Below are positions 8,201-16,500 of a stretch of 27,828 bases of DNA, one piece after another. The notes below the pieces were generated by a model that was not told the origin of the DNA, did no database searches, and worked only from the letters and a program-made list of their open reading frames with translations. Made by a program: the position numbers and the translations under genes. Every line of letters starts with the position of its first letter. The first letter of the stretch is position 1. The DNA is from Desulfobacterales bacterium (GTDB lineage Bacteria; Desulfobacterota; Desulfobacteria; Desulfobacterales; 4be13): positions 1-27,828 of the forward strand of contig JAOZLU010000021.1 of assembly GCA_029934695.1 (NCBI GenBank), given 5' to 3'.

Positions 8201-10544
8201 AACTGATAATTTTGCCGTCAGGGTCTTCTGATTTTCCCCCGTCAAACTGAACTTCGCTCGCGGTGACACGCTGGTCTTTTCCCGCATTGGCCACGGGCGG
8301 ATCATTGACGATGACGGTCAGCATGTCTGACTGCTTTGCGGAAGCGGTTCCGGAATCATCCTGAACAGTCAGGATGACATTGTATGTTCCGGGCTGCTGA
8401 TATGCATGACTGACGCTTACCCCTTGGGTCCTGGTGTTGTCGCCGAAATCCCAGGAATAACCGATAATGGAACCGTCGGCGTCAGAAGATTCTGACCCGT
8501 CAAAATGGAGGGTTTCGTTCACAGCGGCCCGGCGGTCCGCTCCCGCGGCAGGTGCTGAGGGATCGTTGACAATGACGGTCAGTGTGACGGATTTATCCGA
8601 AGAATCTGTTCTGCTGTCATCCTGCACAGTCAGCGTCACTGTGTATGTTCCGGCCCGGGTGTATGCATGGCTGATCTTTGCCCCCCTGCCTTTGCCATCG
8701 TCGCCAAAATCCCAGGAATAGGCGATGATATTACCGTCCCGGTCATAAGATTCAGACCCGTCAAACCGGATGGATTCACTGATTGCGGCCCGATGCAGAA
8801 TTTGGGAATCTGAAATCTCAAATTCAAAGTTGGAATGTGCCACAGGAACCGGCGGATCGTTGATAATCACAGTCATCTGATCAGAAGCCGAGCTGTTTTG
8901 CGTACCGGAATTATCTTCCACCGTGAGCGTGACGATATATTCCCCGGGTTTTGTGTAAGAATGAATGCTCTTTCTGCCCTCTTTCTGTGTGCCGTCGCCC
9001 AAGTCCCATAAATATCTGACAATTTCACCGTCTGTGTCATAATCGGTCGGGTCGAACACAAGGACATTTCCCACTGAACCGATCCGGTCAGCACCGATCT
9101 CCACAAAGGGCCGTGTGTTGATCAGTACGTTCAGAATGGCGGTGTCATTATTGCAGGGATGCCCTGAATCATCCTCAACCCGGAGGGATACCTGATAATG
9201 ACCGGCTTTTTCAAATATGTGGGTCACTTTCTTCTGATCACTGCTGCTGCCGTCGTCAAAATTCAAAGAATAGCGTGTGATAACACCGTCAGCGTCGGCC
9301 GAGCCTTCACTGTCAAACGGAATCTCCTGCCCGGGGGCTGCAATGACCTGATATCCTCTGAATCCGGAACTTTGAACATTGAATTTTTCAGCCTGCAATT
9401 TGGCAACAGGCGGTATGTTGACATGAACAGAGACCTTTTCAGATGCCGAACTGCTGATCTGGCCGGAATTGTCAGCCACAACCAGGGTCACTTCAAAGGT
9501 GTTCTGGTTTTCATAGCGATGGGTGACGCGGATGCCTTTCCCCTTCTGACCGTCGCCAAAATCCCAGTAATACTTCAGACTGTCCCCGTCTTTGTCTGAT
9601 GATCCTGAAGCGTCAAACACGACTGAATGACAGTCAGAGAGATAGGTGACACGGATGCGGGGTATGGGATGACGGTTCTGTTTTCTGGCAATGCGTATCG
9701 GCAGCTGAATCGGCAGCCCTTTCTGCTGATGGTCGAAGATGCTGAAGGTGGCGTCATTGGGGGTTTCTTTGCCACCAGTGAAGTTCAGGGCATACTGTCG
9801 CGGCTTTCCGGTCAGTGCGGGGGACGCATTTTCAATTTCCGTGAGACGGATTTTCGTGGCGGCCCACTGATCCTGTCCTGAAGACCTTGCCCGAATCCCG
9901 GAACGGAACGCGGTGGTCACACGAAAATCCGCCCGGGCCATATCAAATCCGCGGACGGTGATCTCAGGGACATTATCCGGGACAGGGAAACGCATTTCCG
10001 CGGTCATGTTTTTTTTGGGGAGGCGTATGGTAGGTTCATAACTGACAATTTCAATGCCTTCTGTTTTCCGATTTTCATCAGGATTCCGGCTCACAAAAAC
10101 ATCAAACACGTTGCCGTCATCGCCGTTCAGTCCTTTTGCCCTGAGTTTGAATACATAATAATTTCCGACATGTTCGCCCTCTTCCGGTGAAAAGCGGGCA
10201 AAGGTGTGCCAGACGTTGTCTTTTGCATCATCAATCGCAAATACTTTGCTTTTCAGCTGATTTTTGCCGTAAAACTCAAACTGGGTCTGTGTATCCCAGC
10301 CTTTGCCAAATCCGAATTCAGCATCCAGAACACCGCCCACGTCCGCGTCAAATATCCGCAGATACAGGCTGTATCTGATCGTCTCCGGAATCCTTATGAC
10401 AATCTCCTGTTCATGGTCATTATCCCCCTCAATGGTGAGAGAGCCGGAGCCATAAGTGATCAGCAGGATATTTTCCCGGGCAGAAGCCGCTGATGTGATT
10501 ATCAGGAACCACAGAAAAAAAACGGTTAATTTTTTCATAAGCAT
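5220..10544 (-). CDS. Exported protein with 16 PKD domains
   Basis: This is a 1774-residue protein. The N-terminus MLMKKLTVFFLWFLIITSAASA is a signal peptide with cleavage likely after SAASA. About residues 20-290 form a domain I do not recognise. Sixteen PKD repeats then follow to the C-terminus, each with the Y-x-W-D-F-G-D-G hallmark or a variant (YYWDFGDG, YLWDLGDG, YHWKFGDG, YAWDFGDG and others) and an SHxYxxPGxYxVxLTVxDxSG half. PKD domains are Ig-like and mediate protein or polysaccharide contacts on surface and secreted proteins. No catalytic domain, sortase motif or C-terminal anchor is seen. AAGG lies seven bases before the first ATG. It lies 91 bases downstream of the LysM/FecR gene and is probably cotranscribed. 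Several linkers contain odd low-complexity peptides. Confidence 0.92.
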   Translation of the reverse strand: MLMKKLTVFFLWFLIITSAASARENILLITYGSGSLTIEGDNDHEQEIVIRIPETIRYSLYLRIFDADVGGVLDAEFGFGKGWDTQTQFEFYGKNQLKSKVFAIDDAKDNVWHTFARFSPEEGEHVGNYYVFKLRAKGLNGDDGNVFDVFVSRNPDENRKTEGIEIVSYEPTIRLPKKNMTAEMRFPVPDNVPEITVRGFDMARADFRVTTAFRSGIRARSSGQDQWAATKIRLTEIENASPALTGKPRQYALNFTGGKETPNDATFSIFDHQQKGLPIQLPIRIARKQNRHPIPRIRVTYLSDCHSVVFDASGSSDKDGDSLKYYWDFGDGQKGKGIRVTHRYENQNTFEVTLVVADNSGQISSSASEKVSVHVNIPPVAKLQAEKFNVQSSGFRGYQVIAAPGQEIPFDSEGSADADGVITRYSLNFDDGSSSDQKKVTHIFEKAGHYQVSLRVEDDSGHPCNNDTAILNVLINTRPFVEIGADRIGSVGNVLVFDPTDYDTDGEIVRYLWDLGDGTQKEGRKSIHSYTKPGEYIVTLTVEDNSGTQNSSASDQMTVIINDPPVPVAHSNFEFEISDSQILHRAAISESIRFDGSESYDRDGNIIAYSWDFGDDGKGRGAKISHAYTRAGTYTVTLTVQDDSRTDSSDKSVTLTVIVNDPSAPAAGADRRAAVNETLHFDGSESSDADGSIIGYSWDFGDNTRTQGVSVSHAYQQPGTYNVILTVQDDSGTASAKQSDMLTVIVNDPPVANAGKDQRVTASEVQFDGGKSEDPDGKIISYHWKFGDGSAGAGPTPVHIYGSTGTYTVKLTVTDDSGTISRQADDETTVIVNHKPIADAGPDHIGVPGQTLRFDGSESFDPDGDIIKYRWNFMDGKTGSGVIRSHVFSAPGTYNVQLTVHDDTGHKNAMDTNDAVVFINAAPLSVISYQVSVNNDLLSASAGQWSLATDHCIAAPGQSITFDGGESYDPEGSIAEYRWDFSSSDSESPETATGMRVSRTYQTPGIYSVTLTVTDDSGAGNNWAQDKMLIRVNHPPEARPGKNVATCDRTLRFDGSASADPDGDPLFYLWDFGDGTPPVSGVRVFHTYSRGGMYPVILTVDDGTGLKNSKHAAAFTVTINESPVADAGEDEKVCAGDMVLFSGGRSHDPEGGRLKYYWHFSDGTAATGLNPTRVFKIGGTYQVTLTIEDDSGLVCNSSSDQMVVRVADAPVANISTGDLLVCANTEVHFDGSESYDVDGLINRFEWDFGDGITSGGPRADHIYKEPGIYPVRLIITGDTTGTCDDKDIAEITVTVQEAPEARFSVPAVIPVGKPALFDGSASEPVPNPDPEAEKAKIVSYAWDFGDGSSGKGVKTSHSYRKPGRYFVTLAIQTDSRSNCKDVTTQNIIMVNGAPVADAGKDKFVGINEVVVFDGSGSRDSDGSIVEYQWDFGYGQTATGMEVRHQYGEGGRYPVTLKVTDNTEVENNWAVDDIFVTVNKTPRAVISIQGSLMQETEDLGEKRDAFWACANEKVQFSAENSADPDGNLLKNKKSRYYWNFGDGKDGRGIKVSHKYRMPGQYMATLIVDDGSGVSNSRGQVNQRVIVNHPPRAAAGPDRIVCPGETVTFDGSGSIDRDEVFSDEGPLQYHWDFGSGNVTEGEIVTHIFDEPGQYEVRLTVSDDSETACGTGEDVTIVKVNAAPVAEAGHDRKAFVGGAHDAVLFDASQSYDPDEDPLTCYWDFGDGTRDFGEQVSHTYVKPGVYTVRLRVSDGEGTNCSEVWDQLTVVVRQRENAQ

Positions 10545-10560
10545 TAAACAACCTTTTCGC

Positions 10561-10623
10561 TATATTCGCTTATCGGAGTGCGGGAATGAGGCCCTGGCCG
10601 ATATTTTCGCATATTGGAGTGCG
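10561..10623. repeat. Imperfect ~21 bp direct repeat between the two exported-protein genes
   Basis: TATTCGCTTATCGGAGTGCG (10563-10582) recurs as TTTTCGCATATTGGAGTGCG (10604-10623), about 41 bases apart. The two fill most of the 91-base gap between the LysM/FecR gene and the PKD gene. The spacing of about four helical turns would suit two sites for one DNA-binding protein, but it may simply be a dispersed repeat. Confidence 0.5.
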
Positions 10624-10635
10624 CGTCTGATGATG

Positions 10636-12918
10636 TCATTTAATATCATATTCTTTGTGATTGTCATTATAATCGGATAATTTGACGTAACTCAGCCTGA
10701 TTTTGCCTTTGGCCTGTTCAGGTAGATTCACTGTTCCATGATAGGTCCGGGTTGCATTGTTCAATTTTAAAAATCCGGTATGGACATATTCCCCGGCCTG
10801 AATTTTGAACTCGGCCGCTTCTTTCAGCCCGGATTCGTCCTCAGCCAACACGCTGACAAAGAAGCTTTCACCGCCGGAGGCAACTTTTTGGGACAATTTA
10901 TATGATAAGAATTTCGGGGGGTGCCGGTCAAGAATAATTTTCCGGTCTAAAAAAGAGATGTTTCCGGCATAATCCTGTGCGATCAGTTGAATCGAATTTG
11001 TCCCGGGCTTAAGCTCGACTGTTTCATCAAACTGTTTTTTGGCATATTCAATTTCTGAACCGTTCAGAGACACGGAGCTTTTTTCTGAAATATTTCCGCT
11101 CAGCAGAAGTTCTTCAACTGCGGATACCAAAGGCGGATCATTTGAGAGTCGGATTTCAGGGGGCCGTTTGTCCGCCTCTACAATAAAGGTGTCCCGGGTG
11201 ACATGACCGCCCAGTGAGGTGACGGAAAGGATAAATTCTGTTTTTGCCTTTTCAATGGGCAGGTTAAGATGAAAGCGTCCTTTGTCATCTGCAAAACATT
11301 TGGGAAGAATGGTCACTGTTTCCTGTTTTGCAACAGGGGCAGCTTTGCGTCGTCGGCCACGTTTCTTTGATTTGCCAGACCGGGGAGCAACCTCTGCGGG
11401 CCGGACAGAAACAGCGGTATTCGGCTCAGTTCGTCCGATCAGGGTAAAGGCGGAATGACGGGTGATAAAATGTTTCGGGGCAATCCGGAGCAGTGTCGTG
11501 TCATAATGGATTTCCACATCCACATTCGGATCAAAAAAGAATGAGCGGCTCATTTCTGTCACATTGCCGGCCTTGTCCGTTGCTTTCAATAAAATCTGAT
11601 TCACGCCTTTTGTCAGCGGGATATCAAACGCATAAACCCCTTTGTCTGAAACAGAGACTGTTTTGCCGTCAAAAGACAGGACCGCATCCCCCTCGGTTTC
11701 CCCCCGGATTCTGGCGGGACTGGCTGGCAGTATCTCATCTGTTCGGGGGGAATGAATCACCAGATACGGCGGCTCTGTGTCTGTGGTAATTTTAAAAAAG
11801 CGGACCCTGCTGTTTGTACCTGGAAACCCGCTGGCATCCACTGCGGCCACCCGCCAATAGAACACCCCATCTTTCGACTGATAATTGAAACTGGGCTGTT
11901 CAAGATTTTTCTGATTCAGAGCCATTCTTTTGAATCCCCGATCTGCTGCAATTTCCAGCCAGTAGCTGCTGGCATCAGGAACTTTTTCCCATTTCAGTTC
12001 AATTTGATTCTGTCCCGGCCTGAAAAGGAGGGCCGTGCTGTTTGCAGGTGATATGAGATTCGGCGAGGACAGTTGACGGGAGGCAGTCGCCAAGGGATGG
12101 GTCCCAGCAGGATCACTGCCTTCTGCCCTCTCTCCTCTGCCCTCTGCCCTTGGCTTGTTGTCCAGCAGCATGTAGGCATCCCCTTTCATGAGACTGACAC
12201 TTGATTCCTCTTTGTCTTTCAGTATTTTGGCCTCCATTTTGCTGATGACGATCTGAGAGTTTTCATTGAGACGGACCCGCTTATTGTCCTTGAACTGTAT
12301 TTCAGCATAAGATTCCGACAGGGTGCGGACTTTTTCCCCTTCCACCAGTATGGCTTTGACGGACAGATCATTCCACAACTGATCCGAGGGCTTGCGGCTC
12401 TGCACAGTGCCTTTCCGGTCGGCCAGGACCGCCTGTCCGGCTGCCTCTGTCCGGTCCGGACTTTTTCTGACGGCTTCCTCTGCTTTGTTCAATGCTTCAC
12501 GGGCCAGTTGATAACAGGCATCCCAGTCCCGGGTTTTTCGTTTGGCAAGTGCGTCATTCTGCAGTTGAATGGCCATGGCAATCATTCCGGGAGCAAAAAC
12601 TTTGGCACCGGCCTTTGACGCTTCATCTATGGCCTGCTGGGCCTTTTTCAGTTCATCTGCTGCTTTGTTGATAATGGGATCAGGCAGCTTCAGGGTCATG
12701 TTCGGCTTCACATCAGCCGGTGATTTCAGATTGTTCGTTCTGAGAATTTCAGTCCAGAGATTGGGATCATCCAGATATGTCTTTGCCAGGTCCCTGATAT
12801 TCTGGCCTTCTTTGACAATAATGGTCTCAGGGCGTGTCCCTGCATCATTGTTGCCATTTTGGGCACTCACTGGTGATACAGTCAGAGCAATAAGAAAAAA
12901 ACTATATAAAAATTTCAT
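10636..12918 (-). CDS. Exported LysM / FecR-domain protein with Ig-like repeats
   Basis: This 760-residue protein starts with a signal peptide (MKFLYSFFLIALTVSPVSA). Residues about 32-78 are a LysM domain (IIVKEGQNIRDLAKTYLDDP) that would bind peptidoglycan. Residues about 85-155 are helical and charged. Residues about 165-253 resemble a FecR domain (AILVEGEKVRTLSESYAEIQ, RVRLNENSQIVI). An FN3-like segment with WRVAAVDASG follows near 290-380, then several Ig-like modules of the glucodextranase-B type (INQILLKATDKAGNVTE-like strands). A proline/glycine/arginine-rich stretch at about 255-285 looks inserted. The role is probably structural in the envelope, together with the PKD protein encoded just downstream; this is inference. 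GGGGGT precedes the ATG. Confidence 0.85.
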   Translation of the reverse strand: MKFLYSFFLIALTVSPVSAQNGNNDAGTRPETIIVKEGQNIRDLAKTYLDDPNLWTEILRTNNLKSPADVKPNMTLKLPDPIINKAADELKKAQQAIDEASKAGAKVFAPGMIAMAIQLQNDALAKRKTRDWDACYQLAREALNKAEEAVRKSPDRTEAAGQAVLADRKGTVQSRKPSDQLWNDLSVKAILVEGEKVRTLSESYAEIQFKDNKRVRLNENSQIVISKMEAKILKDKEESSVSLMKGDAYMLLDNKPRAEGRGERAEGSDPAGTHPLATASRQLSSPNLISPANSTALLFRPGQNQIELKWEKVPDASSYWLEIAADRGFKRMALNQKNLEQPSFNYQSKDGVFYWRVAAVDASGFPGTNSRVRFFKITTDTEPPYLVIHSPRTDEILPASPARIRGETEGDAVLSFDGKTVSVSDKGVYAFDIPLTKGVNQILLKATDKAGNVTEMSRSFFFDPNVDVEIHYDTTLLRIAPKHFITRHSAFTLIGRTEPNTAVSVRPAEVAPRSGKSKKRGRRRKAAPVAKQETVTILPKCFADDKGRFHLNLPIEKAKTEFILSVTSLGGHVTRDTFIVEADKRPPEIRLSNDPPLVSAVEELLLSGNISEKSSVSLNGSEIEYAKKQFDETVELKPGTNSIQLIAQDYAGNISFLDRKIILDRHPPKFLSYKLSQKVASGGESFFVSVLAEDESGLKEAAEFKIQAGEYVHTGFLKLNNATRTYHGTVNLPEQAKGKIRLSYVKLSDYNDNHKEYDIK
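12116..12152. repeat. Heptamer-like CTGCCCT repeat inside the LysM/FecR gene
   Basis: CTGCCTT, CTGCCCT and close variants recur here in tandem. Read in the gene it gives the peptide PRAEGRGERAEGS, unlike the flanking FecR and FN3 sequence. The reading frame is kept. It looks like simple-repeat DNA captured in an interdomain linker. Confidence 0.6.
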
Positions 12919-12999
12919 ACAATACCCCCAAAGACTTATAAACCCTCTCAGATAATGGCAGATTTAAGGTCTCAGAATCCGTGTTTATCCGTGTCCGGC

Positions 13000-13152
13000 A
13001 TAAGTACCTGGCCATATATTTTATGAGGAACCGCAGACAGACGCAGATGCCTGTCTGCCGCGGACTCATCCGCGTTCATCCGTGTTCATCTGCGGTTTGT
13101 GAAAGCTGTTTTCCCGGGAAAAAATCCCGGAAAACTTTTGCCCGGGCACTTA
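13000..13152. mobile_element. MITE-like element, copy 1
   Basis: The element starts ATAAGTACCTGGCCATAT and ends CCCGGGCACTTAT, imperfect terminal inverted repeats of about 23 bp. The interior carries tandem GTTCATCCG units and GCGGTTTGTGAAAG. It encodes no protein. An inverted copy lies at 20820-20988 with the same ends and the same interior, so this is a dispersed non-autonomous element. It occupies part of the 589-base gap between the divergent LysM/FecR and dnaE genes. Confidence 0.75.
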
Positions 13153-13291
13153 TTATTTTTTGGACAGTCCCTAAGTACCTGATTAAAAATTTCCAGTTTC
13201 TTTTTATAACACAAGTAAAAAACAATAAAGTTATGACTGAGTGCCTGAAAAGAAAAATTCTATTCGTTTCATAAAGAAGAAGGAAAGTCAA

Positions 13292-13328
13292 TAGGGTAAA
13301 CACAGTATTTCATGGTAGCATTACCCTA
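13292..13328. repeat. Inverted repeat TAGGGTAA / TTACCCTA upstream of dnaE
   Basis: TAGGGTAA (13292-13299) and TTACCCTA (13321-13328) are perfect 8-bp arms around a 21-base loop, in the dnaE upstream region. It could be an operator or an RNA hairpin; nothing else in the sequence decides between these. Confidence 0.45.
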
Positions 13329-13409
13329 CTGTCCGGGTAGCCTTTTTGATATTTGCTCTTGAATTTGCAGGTTGGATTTATTATTGTTCTATTCACTTGG
13401 CAGTGAAAA

Positions 13410-13489
13410 GTTGAAAGTTACTTTGAACTTTTTACTTTCAACCTGAAACCTGAAACCTGAAACTTAAAACCTAAAACCTAAAACCTAAA
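13410..13489. repeat. Simple heptamer repeat and hairpin just before dnaE
   Basis: GTTGAAAGT (13410-13418) pairs with ACTTTCAAC (13434-13442). Directly after come three CCTGAAA-type units and three to four ACCTAAA-type units, ending 18 bases before the dnaE ATG. The array would lie in the 5' leader of dnaE if the promoter is upstream. The stretch from 13153 to 13507 shows no gene. Confidence 0.7.
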
Positions 13490-13507
13490 TATTTAGTGAG
13501 AAATTGA

Positions 13508-16500
13508 ATGACATCTGAATTTATTCACCTCCATGTTCACACCCAGTACAGCCTTTTGGACGGTGCCATCCGAATTGACGCCCTTTTAAACCGTGCAAAG
13601 GATTTCAGCATGGATGCTGTGGCCATTACCGACCACGGAACCATGTTCGGGTCTGTTGAGTTTTATGAAAAAGCGCTGAAAGTCGGGATAAAACCGATTA
13701 TCGGCTGTGAATGCTATCTGGCCCCGCGCCGTCTCACAGATAAAACCGCGGCTGACGGCAAAGGACTCTCTCATCTGGTGCTTCTCGCTGAAAATCAGGA
13801 GGGGTACCGCAATCTGTGCCAGTTGGCGAGCGTTGCCCAACTCAAGGGATTTTATTATAAGCCCCGGATAGACAAGGAGCTTTTAAAGCAGCACAGCAAG
13901 GGGCTGGTTGCCTTATCAGCATGTCTTCACGGTGAAATTCCCCGGCTGATTCAGGCGGGAAAGACAGATCAGGCTGATGAGGCTGCGCATTTTTATCTGA
14001 ATGTCTTTGGGGAAAACAGCTTTTTTCTTGAAATTCAGGAAAACGGCCTTGAAGTTCAGAAAACGGTCAATCAGGCCCTTCTGGAAATGAGTCGGAGGCT
14101 TTCCATCCCGCTGGTTGCCACCAATGACTGCCATTATCTTGACAAAGAAGATGTTCGCGCCCATGAAGTGCTTTTATGCATCCAGACCGGAAAGACAATG
14201 AATGATCCTGACCGCTTCAGATTCGGAACCGATCAGCTCTATTTCAAACCCAAAGAGGTGATGCTTGCCGATTTCAAGAATTATCCGGAGGCGACTGACA
14301 ATACCGGGGTCATTGCCGGACGGTGTGAGATTGAATTTGATTTCAAGACCTATCATTTCCCGAAATTTGATGCTGATTCCGAACTGACAGCAGATGAAAT
14401 TTTTGACCAGAAAGTCCGGGAAGGCTATGCAAAAAGGCTGACGGAGATAAAGGCAAAGCACCCGGATATTGATGAAAAAGCGTATCAGGATCGTCTTGAA
14501 TACGAGATTTCAATTATAAAGGATATGGGATTTCCGGGGTATTTCCTGATTGTTGCGGATTTTATCCAGTATGCAAAAGAGAATAATGTTCCGGTGGGCC
14601 CGGGAAGGGGATGTGTCTGGCCTGACTCAAAAGTGTTATTGGCAAACGGCAAAGAGATCCGGATACAGGATATCGAGATCGGTGACAGCGTCATCACACA
14701 TTCAGGAAATATACTGCCTGTTCAAAATAAAATGGCGTATGACTGTGATGAAGAGATCGTTCAGATAGATGTTGCCAATGGAGTATTATCTCTGACACAG
14801 GATCACAAAATATGGGCGATTCAGTCGAAAACATGCACTGTGAATCATCATAAAACAAGTTCTGTGGTTTGCAAGCCTGCGTGCAACAGACATTGTTCTG
14901 AAAAGCCTTTTGAGGACTACCAGTTGCAATGGGTCAAAGCAGGGCAGCTTAAAAAGAATGATTTTGTCGTATTCCCGAGAATAGCCTCGGAAAACAAAGA
15001 CATCATCTTCGACCTTGCAGATTTTGTTGAACAAAAAGAGCATATCAGGTGTGATGAGAATCACCTGTGGTATGAAATCGGAACAAACCATCTCCAGACC
15101 AAAAAGATTCCGAAAGTTGTCTGTTTTGATCATGATTTCGCAAAGCTGTTAGGGTATTATATCGCAGAAGGCTGGTCAAGATTAGGTGAGCAGGAATGCG
15201 CGGTAGGTTTTGGATTTCATAAAGAAGAAACGGAATATGCAAAGGAAGTTCAGCAACTGTTAAAAACAGTTTTCAACTTGGAAAGCAAAATTATTTTCCA
15301 TAAAACCAAAAATTCTTTACAGGTTCTCGGATATTCAAGGATCGTAGGGGAATTTCTGACATCTCTCTGTGGAAAAGGCGCTTATAATAAGCATATTCCG
15401 TTTAGTATCGTTTCAGATGGAAAAGATGAGCTGTCAAGGATTTTAATTGCTTATATGTTCAGAGGAGACGGGTATGACGGAGCAGGTGACCAAACGATAG
15501 CTGTAAAATATTCGACGATATCTCCGACATTGGCATCTCAGCTGAGGTTTTTATTTGCCCGTTTCGGATATTGGGCATCTGTAATAAGATATGAGAAACG
15601 GAAGGAAAAATGGGCAAATGAACATTCTGTCAAACTGTCAGGCAGGCAGTTGTTGCAATGGAACAATGACTTTCCGGCATTTCCCATACAAAATGGAACG
15701 CAGAAGTTTTACAGGAATGACAGTTTTTATGTTGATGAACAATATGTTTACTTAAAAATAAAGAAAGTTGACACGTCAGCATATAAGGGGAAGGTTTACG
15801 ATATTACTGTCTCTCCGGACACCTCTTATGTGGCGAATTCAATGGCTGTTCATAACTCTGCCGCGGGCAGTATTGTCGCCTATTCCATGGGAATCACAGA
15901 CCTTGACCCCCTTGAACACGGCCTCATTTTCGAGCGGTTCTTAAACCCTGCCCGTACCAGCATGCCGGATATTGACGTGGACTTTTGCATCAACGGCAGG
16001 GAAAAAGTCTTCAAATATGTGGTGGAGAGATACGGCGGCGGTGATTATGTGGCCCAGATTATCACTTTCGGGAAACTGAAGCCCCGTGCTGTGATTCGTG
16101 ATGTGGGCCGCGCCCTTGATATTCCGCTGCGCGAAGTGGACAGCATTGCCAAAATGGTTCCGGATGTGCTGAACATCAGCCTTGACGATGCGCTCAGGCA
16201 GGAGCCGAGACTCCGGGAACTGGAAACAGGCAGGCCCGATCTTGCCGATCTGATAAAAATCTGCCGTGTCCTTGAAGGGCTGACAAGACACGCGTCCACC
16301 CATGCCGCGGGTGTTGTCATCGGGGACAAGCCCCTTGCGGAATATCTGCCCCTGTACAAAGGCAAAAAAGACGAAGTGGTGACCCAGTTTGACATGAAAT
16401 ATGTCGAAAAAATAGGCCTTGTCAAATTTGATTTCCTGGGACTTCGCAACCTTACGGTAATTGAAAAAGCACTGTCCCTGATTAAAGACCAGAAAGGAAC

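Noticed and set aside
14612..15856. dnaE interruption as an insertion sequence or group II intron
   Set aside because: The frame is open throughout, and the ends have the complete intein splice motifs.
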